Positions 1-6,558 of a DNA stretch of 35,096 bases are shown in pieces. The stretch is from Planctomycetota bacterium. Its GTDB lineage: Bacteria; Planctomycetota; UBA1135; GCA-002686595. Location of the stretch: contig JAEUIA010000080.1 of the NCBI GenBank assembly GCA_016795245.1, positions 1 to 35,096 of the forward strand, in the 5' to 3' direction. Both the position numbers and the translations under genes were made by a program. The number at the start of each line of letters is the position of its first letter. The first letter of the stretch is position 1. The notes beneath the pieces were generated by a model. That model saw nothing but the letters and a program-made list of their open reading frames with translations. It was not told where the DNA came from and searched no databases.

Positions 1-84
1 CGCCGGCGTAGAGCCGCGCGCCGGCGCGCGGCTCTACACCGGCGAAGATGCACCACACGAGCCTGGCTCGGTACGGTCAAACTC
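1..84. repeat. Half of a REP-like palindromic element cut by the window edge
   Basis: Bases 1-44 form a self-complementary hairpin with no loop, centred at 22/23, with one mismatched pair (7/38). Bases 44-84 are a 41-base module that also forms the arms of the palindromes at 6377-6524 and 18440-18768; shared blocks include GCACCACACGAGCCTGGCTC and GGTCAAACTC. The inner end is degenerate (GAAGATG where the other copies have GAGTTTG). By analogy with the complete copies, the matching left arm should lie just outside the window. No gene overlaps it convincingly. It probably belongs to a REP/BIME-like family, which is an inference because no cognate transposase is present here. Confidence 0.75.
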
Positions 85-96
85 GGACGAGCGCCA

Positions 97-166
97 CCGC
101 GCGAACCGCGAACCCCGAGGCCGCGCTGCGGAGCACGCGTCGAATGCCGTTGCCCTCCATTTGCCG
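97..166. repeat. Dispersed ~70 bp repeat, copy 1
   Basis: These bases match 35026-35096 with few differences. Both copies contain CCGAGGCCGCGCTGCG followed by AGCACGCGTCGAATGCCGTT and end in TTGCCG. Neither copy sits in a credible gene. The function is unknown. The repeat lies next to palindromic sequence at both ends of the window, so it may be part of a larger composite repeat. Confidence 0.75.
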
Positions 167-208
167 CGCCGATTTCACCCGCCTCGCGCCTCGTGGCAAT
201 ACACAGAC

Positions 209-314
209 TGAATACGGTGCCAGGGCCTGCTGTTCACGCTTCGCCGCGTCTGGAGTGACAGATCGTCCTCAGCCCCAGGCGCAGTGTGAAGAAGGTGCTC
301 TGGCACCGTATTCA
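209..314. repeat. Imperfect inverted repeat (hairpin) 3' of the efflux operon
   Basis: Perfect 15 bp arms TGAATACGGTGCCAG (209-223) and CTGGCACCGTATTCA (300-314) continue as imperfect pairing to 244 and 279. The loop is about 34 bases. The arm carries a small nested palindrome of the GGTGCCAGAGCACC type, and its TACGG-GCCAG-GC core resembles the larger palindromes in this window. It lies 21 bp beyond the last base of the outer-membrane channel gene (minus strand, ending at 336), so it could act as a transcription terminator or an mRNA 3'-end stabiliser. Confidence 0.7.
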
Positions 315-335
315 ACACCTCGCGCTCCGTGTCGG

Positions 336-1739
336 CTACTCACCCACAGCAGGCACGACTTCCCAACCACCGCCCAGCGCCTTGTAGAGCGCGACCGTGC
401 GCGCGGACAAGTCCGTGTCGCTCGCGGCGAGACTCGACTCCGACCGCAGCACGCTCTGCTGCGCTTCGAGCACTTCGAAGAACGACACGATGCCCTGCGT
501 GTACAGATCATTCACGAGCGTGACCGCACGACGATCGGCAGCAACCGCCGTCGCGAGTGACTCGCGGCGCGAGCGTTCACGCCCCACTGCCGCCAGCGCG
601 CTCTCGACTTCGGCAACTGCTGCGATGACGGTCTTTCGATACCCAAGACGCGCCGCGTCTGCACGCGCCTCGGACGCCGCGACTTCGGCCTTCAACGTGC
701 CTCCGTTCAAGATCGGAGCCACGAGCGAGCCTCCGGCCGACCAGGCATTGCTGTCCGCGTCGAACAGGCCCGCGAACGAGCGCGATTGCTGACCCAGCGC
801 TGCGCTGAGCGAGAAGCTCGGGTACTGCGCCGCGATCGCTGCGCCGCTCTGCGCGGTGGCGCGCGCGAGTTCACGTTCGGCGGCGCGCACATCAGGGCGC
901 CTGCGCAGGAGTTCGGAGGGCAGGCCGGTCGCGACGGTTGCAGGCGCCTCGGGAACGGGCGCGGCGCTCTCCAGTTCGAGGGCCAATGCGCCGGGCGTCT
1001 CGCCGATCAGCACCGACAGCGTGTGCAACGCTGCGCGCGCCGCTGATTCGAAGCTCGGGATCTGTGCCGTCGTCGTGGCGATCAATGCCTCCGAGCGGGC
1101 CACGTCGAGTTCGTTGCTGAAACCAGCCTCGAATCGTCTCCGCGTGAGCTCAGCCGACTCGCGCTGCAATTCCAGATTCGAGCGCGTGATCGCGATCTGC
1201 CGCTGGAGTCCGCGCAATTCGATGTAATTGCGTGCGATTTCACCCAGCATCGAAACCACAGCGTCGTTGCGATTTTCGATTGCGACGCCGATGTTCGCAT
1301 CCGCGGCTTCGACGGCGTGCTCGCGCCGTCCGAACAGATCGATCTCCCAGCGTGCATCGAACCCGGCGTCGAACAGCGATGAGGTCCCCAGGCTGCGCAC
1401 GGTGTTCGTCGTGGTGCTGGGGCTGGAGCGTGTCACTCCCAGTCCGGCGCTCAGTTGCGGATCCCAGGCGCCGGCCGTCGCCGCGCGCAGCGCGCGGGCT
1501 TCGCGCACGCGCGTCGCAGCGATCTGGATGTCGATGTTGTTTGCCAGCGCGCGCTCGACGAGCGCGTCGAGGTGTGCGTCGCCGAACGAGCGCCACCACG
1601 TGGCGACGGGCTCCGTCGCCGGGTCCGCGCCGGGTTCAGTCCACGCGGCGGCCAGGTGTACTTCCGGCACGTGATGCTCAGGCCCGACGCGGCACGCGGC
1701 CGCGACGAACATCAGCGCAAGTGCAAGCCTCGCTTTCAT
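336..1739 (-). CDS. Outer-membrane efflux lipoprotein, NodT/OprM (TolC-like) family
   Basis: The 467-residue product has a lipoprotein signal ending AAAC (Cys16), followed by RVGPEHHVPEV, the usual opening of NodT-family channels (normally about 450-500 residues). Two repeated coiled-coil halves follow, with typical segments such as WWRSFGDAHLDALVERALANN and PSELLRRRPDVRAAERELA. Proteins of this family form trimeric outer-membrane and periplasmic tunnels that accept substrate from a membrane fusion protein. The start is the ATG at 1739, which overlaps the stop of the upstream fusion protein gene (ATGA). The long in-frame extension upstream is an antisense-like artefact and was dropped. It is the last gene of the tetR-permease-ATPase-fusion protein-channel operon. 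The substrate cannot be predicted. Confidence 0.93.
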   Translation of the reverse strand: MKARLALALMFVAAACRVGPEHHVPEVHLAAAWTEPGADPATEPVATWWRSFGDAHLDALVERALANNIDIQIAATRVREARALRAATAGAWDPQLSAGLGVTRSSPSTTTNTVRSLGTSSLFDAGFDARWEIDLFGRREHAVEAADANIGVAIENRNDAVVSMLGEIARNYIELRGLQRQIAITRSNLELQRESAELTRRRFEAGFSNELDVARSEALIATTTAQIPSFESAARAALHTLSVLIGETPGALALELESAAPVPEAPATVATGLPSELLRRRPDVRAAERELARATAQSGAAIAAQYPSFSLSAALGQQSRSFAGLFDADSNAWSAGGSLVAPILNGGTLKAEVAASEARADAARLGYRKTVIAAVAEVESALAAVGRERSRRESLATAVAADRRAVTLVNDLYTQGIVSFFEVLEAQQSVLRSESSLAASDTDLSARTVALYKALGGGWEVVPAVGE

Positions 1740-2830
1740 CGCGGTTGCTCCTGTGTCGAGCCGGGTGCGGAGTCTGCGCTCGGCTGACGCGCCGCTTCGA
1801 TGAAGACATCCATCTGCTGGCCTACGTAGACCTTCAACGCCTTGGGATCGAAGCGGTAGACGACTTGCAGAACACGCGTATCGACGCGCTCGTTGCTCTC
1901 GCCCGTGAGCGAGCGCTTGGGCACGACGTAGGGTTCGACGCGCACGAACTCCAGGTCGGTCGCGAGGCTGCTGTTGCCGCGCACGAAGGCGCGCGCCGGC
2001 GTACCCGGAGACAGGCGCCAGGCGTCGTTCTCGTCGATGTCGACACGCACGTGCAGGGCGCTCAGGTCGCCGACGAGCACGAGCGGCGTCGCGAGGGCAC
2101 CGACTTGCGCGAACTCGCCTACGCGCACGTTGACTTGCAGCACCGTGCAATCGACAGGCGCACGCACGACGAGCCGATCGAGTTCGACTTCCTCGGCGCG
2201 GACAGCTGCTTCGGCGGAGGCGACCTTGGCGCGCGCGATGGCCAGATCGGGAGCCCAGGCACCGGCTTTCAGCTTCGCGAGTTCAGCCCGGGCTTCGGTC
2301 GTGCGCGCGGTAAGCGTCTCCACTGCGGCGCGCCGGCGATTCCATTCTTCGACCGCCATCGCGCGCTTGTCGTCGAGGCTCTCGGCGACTGCGAGTTGGC
2401 GCGACGCGTCCGACAAAGCCGCATCGGCGGCGGCGACGCGTGCCTCGGCGGGCGGGATGTCCTCGAGCCGCGGCTGGCTTTCGAGGCGCGCCAGCTCGGA
2501 CCGCGCGGAGGCCAGGGCGGCGCTCTGGATTTCGAAGCGCGCACGCCGTTCGCGGTCGTCCAGTTTGAAGAGCGGCGTGCCGCTGACCACGACATCGCCG
2601 ACTTTCACGGGCACAGCGACGACGACTCCGGCGATCGGTGTTCCAACCGCGATGTTCTGGCTCCGGGCTTCGACGATGCCGGCGCCTGCGATCGTCGCAC
2701 CGTACGGCGAAGGTGAAGGCTCGGCGATCGGCGGCGCGACGGCCACGGGTTTGGCCCCCGAAGCGACGGTTTGGACGGCGAAAACCAGCCCGGCGAGGGC
2801 CAACAGCGGTACGAGGTACTTCACGATCAT
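1736..2830 (-). CDS. Periplasmic membrane fusion protein (HlyD/DevB/MacA-like) of an ABC efflux pump
   Basis: The product has 364 residues with a single N-terminal membrane anchor (residues about 4-22). It then shows the adaptor plan: a lipoyl/barrel-sandwich half (GTPIAGVVVAVPVKVGDVVV), a long Ala/Arg/Glu-rich coiled-coil hairpin (about 90-220), the second lipoyl half (VVRAPVDCTVLQVNVRVGEF) and a beta-barrel domain. Adaptors of this class link an inner-membrane ABC transporter to a TolC-like channel. The gene overlaps the ATPase gene upstream and the channel gene downstream by ATGA, which indicates translational coupling. The DevB/MacA assignment rests on the partner gene set. The family is secure; the substrate is unknown. 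Confidence 0.92.
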   Translation of the reverse strand: MIVKYLVPLLALAGLVFAVQTVASGAKPVAVAPPIAEPSPSPYGATIAGAGIVEARSQNIAVGTPIAGVVVAVPVKVGDVVVSGTPLFKLDDRERRARFEIQSAALASARSELARLESQPRLEDIPPAEARVAAADAALSDASRQLAVAESLDDKRAMAVEEWNRRRAAVETLTARTTEARAELAKLKAGAWAPDLAIARAKVASAEAAVRAEEVELDRLVVRAPVDCTVLQVNVRVGEFAQVGALATPLVLVGDLSALHVRVDIDENDAWRLSPGTPARAFVRGNSSLATDLEFVRVEPYVVPKRSLTGESNERVDTRVLQVVYRFDPKALKVYVGQQMDVFIEAARQPSADSAPGSTQEQPR

Positions 2831-3546
2831 GATGTCGGCCTTCCAGGCGATGCATCGACGCGGGCGATGAGCCCGTCGTTCATGCGGGCGATACGGTCCG
2901 CGAATTCGAAGGTGCGTGAGTCGTGCGTGACGATCACGAGTGCACGGTCTTGCGCGAGTGCGACGTCGCGCAGGATCTCCATGATCTTGTGACCGGTGTC
3001 CTGGTCGAGCGCGGAAGTCGGCTCATCGCACACGATCAGCTTGGGCTCGTGAATCAACGCGCGCGCGATCGCCACGCGCTGTTGCTGGCCGCCCGAGAGT
3101 TGCGCAGGCAGGGACTTCGCGCGCTCACCGATGCCGACCGAGGTGAGCACTGCGCGCGCGCGCTCGATGGCTTCGCGTCGCGGCACACCCAAGATGAACA
3201 GCGGCACGGCTACGTTCTCGGCTGCAGTCAACGCCGGCAGCAGGTTGTACGCCTGAAACACGAAGCCGATCGACTTCCCACGGTAGGCGGTGCGCGCACG
3301 TTGCCCCATGTGCTTCATGTCGTGACCGAACACGTGTACGTCGCCCTCGTCTTGATCGAGGATGCCGGCGATGACGGAGATCAGCGTCGTCTTGCCGCAG
3401 CCTGAAGGCCCGACCAGCATCAGGAGTTCACCGGCGTTGACGTCCAGATCGACGCCGCGCAGCGCTTGCACCGCGCTCGTGCCGGTGCCGTAGGTCTTCG
3501 TGACCCCGCGGCAGGAAACGGCCAGTTTCGTCGCAGTATTCGTCAT
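2827..3546 (-). CDS. ABC transporter ATPase of the MacB/LolD/DevA type
   Basis: The 239-residue nucleotide-binding subunit shows all diagnostic motifs: Walker [10 protein letters not shown] (46-54), the Q-loop in [10 protein letters not shown], signature LSGGQQQR (150-157), Walker [10 protein letters not shown] (170-178) and the switch histidine in VIVTHD. Family members energise FtsX-type permeases that work on periplasmic substrates. The gene begins 3 bp after the permease stop codon and its end overlaps the fusion protein start. This order of permease, ATPase, adaptor and channel makes a complete tripartite pump. It is intact and of normal length. Confidence 0.95.
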   Translation of the reverse strand: MTNTATKLAVSCRGVTKTYGTGTSAVQALRGVDLDVNAGELLMLVGPSGCGKTTLISVIAGILDQDEGDVHVFGHDMKHMGQRARTAYRGKSIGFVFQAYNLLPALTAAENVAVPLFILGVPRREAIERARAVLTSVGIGERAKSLPAQLSGGQQQRVAIARALIHEPKLIVCDEPTSALDQDTGHKIMEILRDVALAQDRALVIVTHDSRTFEFADRIARMNDGLIARVDASPGRPTS

Positions 3547-3549
3547 GAG

Positions 3550-4710
3550 TCAGCTCTTGAACACGATCGCCGGCTCGAGCTTGATCACCTTGCGGATGCT
3601 GATCAGCGCCGAAACCATGCAGATGAACGTGACTGCCGCCGCGGTGATCGCGAGGATCTGCCACGGCATGCGGAATGCGAGTTCGGAGTTGCGCGAGATC
3701 AATCCGAAAAGCGACGCGGCCCCCACGCCCAACCCGTAGCCGATCGTGCCGACGAGCAGCGCCTGCAACAGGATCATGCGCAACAAGGTGAAGTTGCCGG
3801 TGCCCATCGCCTTCAGAGCGCCGAACTGCTTCAAGTTCTCGATCGTGAAGTTGTAGAAGGTCTGGCCCGCGATCGCGATGCCGACCAGGAAGCCGAGCAG
3901 TACGGCCATGCCGAAGTTGATCGGGATGCCGGTGTACTTCATGAAGTACTTGACGGTGTTCCACTTGAACTCGTCGGCGGGGATCGCGAGCAGACCGGTG
4001 CTGGCTTGGATCCGGTCGCAGAGTTCGTTCAGGTCTTGTCCTGCTTTCGCGCGCACGAGCACGAACGTGAGCAGCTTGCGCTCGCGTGGAGCGTAGGTCG
4101 TGGCGCGCGAGAACGTCGTGTAGACGACCGGCTGCGATTGGAACGTGCGTCCGACCTTGCACAACCCCACGACTACAGCGCGGTGATCATTGAGTTCCAG
4201 CGTGTCCCCGACCTTGAGCGGCTCGGGCTTTCCGCCTGGAATCGCTGAAGGTTTGGCCAGTTTTCCGTACGCGCCGTTGATGTCGACGATGACGCTCTCG
4301 CTGCGGCGCAGGTCGTCGAGCGTGCCCTCGATCATCTCCGGCGGCCCTCCCATCAACGTCGCGTCGTCGAGCCCGAACACGTTGCAAGTCTGGAAATTGC
4401 CGTTCGAAAGCCGCGCCTTGAGCAGTCCCTTGTAGAGCGGCATGGCCCATTGCACGCCTTCGACGCCGCGCACGCGGTAGAGCTCGGTGCTCTGCAGCGG
4501 TTTGAGGTCGTCGATGAACTGGACCTTCTCGTCCATGACCCAGATGTCGGGTTGACCCAGGTCGGTGACCGCGCTGTAGGTGCGTGTCATGAGACCCACG
4601 AAAATCGACATCTGCTGCGTGATGAGCAGCGATGCGAACGTCAATCCGAAGATGATGCCCAGGTACTTGGCGCGGTCGCCGATGAGCATCTTGATCGCGA
4701 CGAAGTTCAT
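3550..4710 (-). CDS. FtsX/MacB-type ABC transporter permease
   Basis: The 386-residue permease has one N-terminal transmembrane segment (GIIFGLTFASLLI), a large periplasmic region of about 220 residues and three C-terminal membrane segments, the FtsX/MacB/DevC topology. The start is the ATG at 4710, which overlaps the tetR stop (ATGA). An in-frame extension to 4869 runs into the tetR coding region and is rejected. Such permeases act as mechanotransmitters that push substrate from the periplasm through an adaptor and channel rather than through the membrane. The partners all lie downstream in the same operon. Confidence 0.93.
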   Translation of the reverse strand: MNFVAIKMLIGDRAKYLGIIFGLTFASLLITQQMSIFVGLMTRTYSAVTDLGQPDIWVMDEKVQFIDDLKPLQSTELYRVRGVEGVQWAMPLYKGLLKARLSNGNFQTCNVFGLDDATLMGGPPEMIEGTLDDLRRSESVIVDINGAYGKLAKPSAIPGGKPEPLKVGDTLELNDHRAVVVGLCKVGRTFQSQPVVYTTFSRATTYAPRERKLLTFVLVRAKAGQDLNELCDRIQASTGLLAIPADEFKWNTVKYFMKYTGIPINFGMAVLLGFLVGIAIAGQTFYNFTIENLKQFGALKAMGTGNFTLLRMILLQALLVGTIGYGLGVGAASLFGLISRNSELAFRMPWQILAITAAAVTFICMVSALISIRKVIKLEPAIVFKS

Positions 4711-5375
4711 GACGTTCGATCTCCGCGGCTCGCGCGTGCCCGGCGCTCGATCCCGCCCAGGGTGAACTCTGTGATCTGATCGGCCAGGTGCGCGATCTCC
4801 GTCGGCGTGGCGGGCAGGCGATGGCCCATGCGCGAGATCACGTGTTCGGCGTGCTTGTAGAACAGGCACTGCGCGACGACCGCCTGGCTGCAGGCCAGGA
4901 CCGTTTCAGGCGGCGTGTGTGGCCCGCTCAGTTCGGCCACGATGCCGTGCAACATCCGAAACAGCGGGCGTTGCACCTTCTCGACCAGGCGATCGAGCGC
5001 AGCCGTGGGCTCGACCATCTCGCGCGTCAGCATGCGCATCAGCACGGACGTCTTCTCGACGGTCAATACGCGCAGGAGGAACGAGTGCACGAACGCGTGC
5101 AGCCGATCTTTCGCCGTCGGGTCGGGCGGCAGACCGTAGTCGGGCGGGAACGCGGTCAGCGCGGCCTGCACGGCGCGCTCGATGACTTCGTGGTAGAGCG
5201 CTTCCTTGTCGCCGAAGTGGTAGTGGACGGCCGCGATGTTGGCCTCGGCCCGCGTGCAGATGTCGCGCACGGTCGCGGCGCGGAAGCCGTGCTCGGCGAA
5301 CACCTCGGCGGCGGCGGCGAGCAGGCGCAGGCGAGTATCCGAGTCCGAGGAGGCTGAGGCGGGTGCGGTGGTCAT
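4707..5375 (-). CDS. TetR-family repressor (CecR/YbiH-like) of the efflux operon
   Basis: The product is 222 residues from the ATG at 5375. A TTG at 5393 would add six residues, but I see no better ribosome site there. The N-terminal helix-turn-helix is typical of TetR proteins (AAAEVFAEHGFRAATVRDICTRAEANIAAVHYHFGDKEALY), and the ANIAAVHYHFGDKEALYHEV block is closest to the CecR/YbiH subgroup, whose members often precede ABC or HlyD efflux genes. The C-terminal domain presumably senses the exported compound. As the first gene of the operon it probably autoregulates the whole pump. Three phased 13 bp repeats just upstream (5391-5429) are a candidate operator. Confidence 0.92.
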   Translation of the reverse strand: MTTAPASASSDSDTRLRLLAAAAEVFAEHGFRAATVRDICTRAEANIAAVHYHFGDKEALYHEVIERAVQAALTAFPPDYGLPPDPTAKDRLHAFVHSFLLRVLTVEKTSVLMRMLTREMVEPTAALDRLVEKVQRPLFRMLHGIVAELSGPHTPPETVLACSQAVVAQCLFYKHAEHVISRMGHRLPATPTEIAHLADQITEFTLGGIERRARASRGDRTS

Positions 5376-5390
5376 GACGGGCAAGTCACT

Positions 5391-5429
5391 CAAACGAATA
5401 TTTCAAACGTTCATTTCAATCGACCATAT
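5391..5429 (-). promoter_or_regulatory. Three phased 13 bp direct repeats upstream of tetR; candidate operator
   Basis: On the plus strand the units CAAACGAATATTT, CAAACGTTCATTT and CAATCGACCATAT follow one another without a gap. A weaker fourth unit beginning CAAG follows. The stretch is AT-rich compared with its surroundings and starts 16 bp upstream of the chosen tetR start, inside the divergent tetR/PAP2 promoter region. Position and repetition suggest TetR binding, possibly controlling both directions. TetR operators are usually palindromes, so this is an inference. Confidence 0.45.
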
Positions 5430-5520
5430 CAAGCACGCGATTGAAGGGAAAGGCCCTGGAACTGGATTTTCCTCCGGCGACCATCTCGGAGGGCCCGCCC
5501 TGGCGCCGTAGGGTGCTCGA

Positions 5521-6273
5521 GTGCAGACCACGCCCCCCCGAGCCACCTCGACACGCTTCTGGACCACCCACGCCCTGCTGCCTCTCCTGGCGGTGACAGC
5601 TCTGCTCGTGGTCTTCGAGAGCACGCGCCTGGACCGGGCGCTGCTCGACCCGTTCTACGACCCCGCCACGCGCAAGTTCCCGCTGCGCGACACGGCCTGG
5701 TTCACGCTGGTCTTCAAGGACGGATTGAAGGCGGTGATCATCGTCCTGGGTGTGCTGGTCGCTTTCGGACTGGTGCTCTCCTTCAGGAAGCGCGAACTCG
5801 TGCCGTGGCGCCGCAGCATGCTCTACGTGGTGCTCGCGATGGCGCTCTCGCCGCTCGTCGTGGCCGCGTTCAAGTACACCTCGTGCAAGCACTGCCCGTG
5901 GGACCTGGACTTCTACGGCGGCCCCGCGCCCTACGCCGGACTGCTCGGTTGTCCTCCGCCGTCGTTCGGCCTCGGCAAGTGTTTTCCGAGCGGACACGCC
6001 TCAGGCGGCTTCGCGCTGTTCGCGCTGTACTTTGCACACCGCATCCACGCTCCACAGCGCGCGCGCTTGTGGCTCCTGGTCGCGCTCGCCTACGGATTCC
6101 TGATGGGCACGTCGCGCATGATGCAAGGCGCGCACTTCATGTCACACAACGTAGCGACGGCCTTCACGTGTTGGACCGTGTGTCTCGTGCTCTACGTGCT
6201 GATCCTGCGCCGCTACGACGAACGTCGATTCGCGAGCGGGGCCAGCGCGAACGCCAGGAGCAGCGCGACGTAG
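5521..6273 (+). CDS. PAP2-family membrane phosphatase, CPWD subgroup
   Basis: The product has 250 residues from a GTG start and about five or six membrane segments. The PAP2 signature blocks are recognisable: KYTSCKHCPWD (118-128), PSGHASGG (156-163) and SRMMQGAHFMSH (198-209). The PSGH histidine and the SR...H205 pair are the expected catalytic residues. The third-block aspartate of classical PAP2 enzymes is a histidine here (H209), as I recall for the subgroup that reads GAHFLSH. Related enzymes dephosphorylate lipid phosphates such as lipid A, undecaprenyl diphosphate or phosphatidyl phosphates at the periplasmic face. The gene diverges from the efflux tetR and may share its regulation. 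The exact lipid substrate is unknown. Confidence 0.85.
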   Translation: MQTTPPRATSTRFWTTHALLPLLAVTALLVVFESTRLDRALLDPFYDPATRKFPLRDTAWFTLVFKDGLKAVIIVLGVLVAFGLVLSFRKRELVPWRRSMLYVVLAMALSPLVVAAFKYTSCKHCPWDLDFYGGPAPYAGLLGCPPPSFGLGKCFPSGHASGGFALFALYFAHRIHAPQRARLWLLVALAYGFLMGTSRMMQGAHFMSHNVATAFTCWTVCLVLYVLILRRYDERRFASGASANARSSAT

Positions 6274-6376
6274 ACGAGCCCGCCGACGGGGTCCCGGGTG
6301 TCCACGTACTCCGACACGGTCAAACCACGCACGCCGGTCACCACGATCCACTCGGCGGCGAAAGGAACCGCGCTTG
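6213..6376 (-). pseudogene. Possible remnant of a gene tail antisense to the PAP2 3' end
   Basis: The minus strand reads FAAEWIVVTGVRGLTVSEY, then a short linker, then GGLVYVALLLAFALAPL and NRRSS before a stop at 6213. This looks like the C-terminal membrane anchor of a protein: a hydrophobic helix followed by basic residues. Upstream, the frame runs only into the palindrome at 6377-6524, so no credible start remains. It overlaps the last 61 bases of the PAP2 gene on the other strand. It may be a gene truncated when the palindrome arrived, or chance coding on an antisense strand. Confidence 0.3.
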
Positions 6377-6524
6377 CGCCGCCTGGTCGAGTTTGACCGT
6401 ACGGAGCCAGGCTCATGTGGTGCAAACTCGCTGGCGCGCGGGCTATCGGTTGCGCGCGATTCTACGCCGGCGAGTTTGCACCACATGAGCCTGGCTCCGT
6501 ACGGTCAAACTCGACCAGGCGGCG
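6377..6524. repeat. 148 bp nested palindrome (REP-like pair) between converging genes
   Basis: The arms 6377-6436 and 6465-6524 are 60 bp long and complementary with a single mismatch (T6432), around a 28-base loop that can itself pair through GCGCGC tracts. Each arm contains a 41-base module (6389-6429 and 6472-6512) that is also a hairpin: GAGTTTG at one end, CAAACTC at the other, and GAGCCAGGCTC in the middle. The whole is therefore two inverted hairpins, the plan of a BIME. It lies between the ends of the PAP2 gene (plus) and the ABC exporter gene (minus). A terminator or mRNA-protecting role is likely but inferred. Confidence 0.85.
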
Positions 6525-6558
6525 TAGGCGTCGCGAGAGCCAAACAGGCTCAAACCGC

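Noticed and set aside
48..560. Plus-strand reading frame of 170 residues
   Set aside because: It runs through the palindromic module, the dispersed repeat, a hairpin and then antisense to the efflux channel gene. Composition is Arg/Ala/Thr-rich with no domain.
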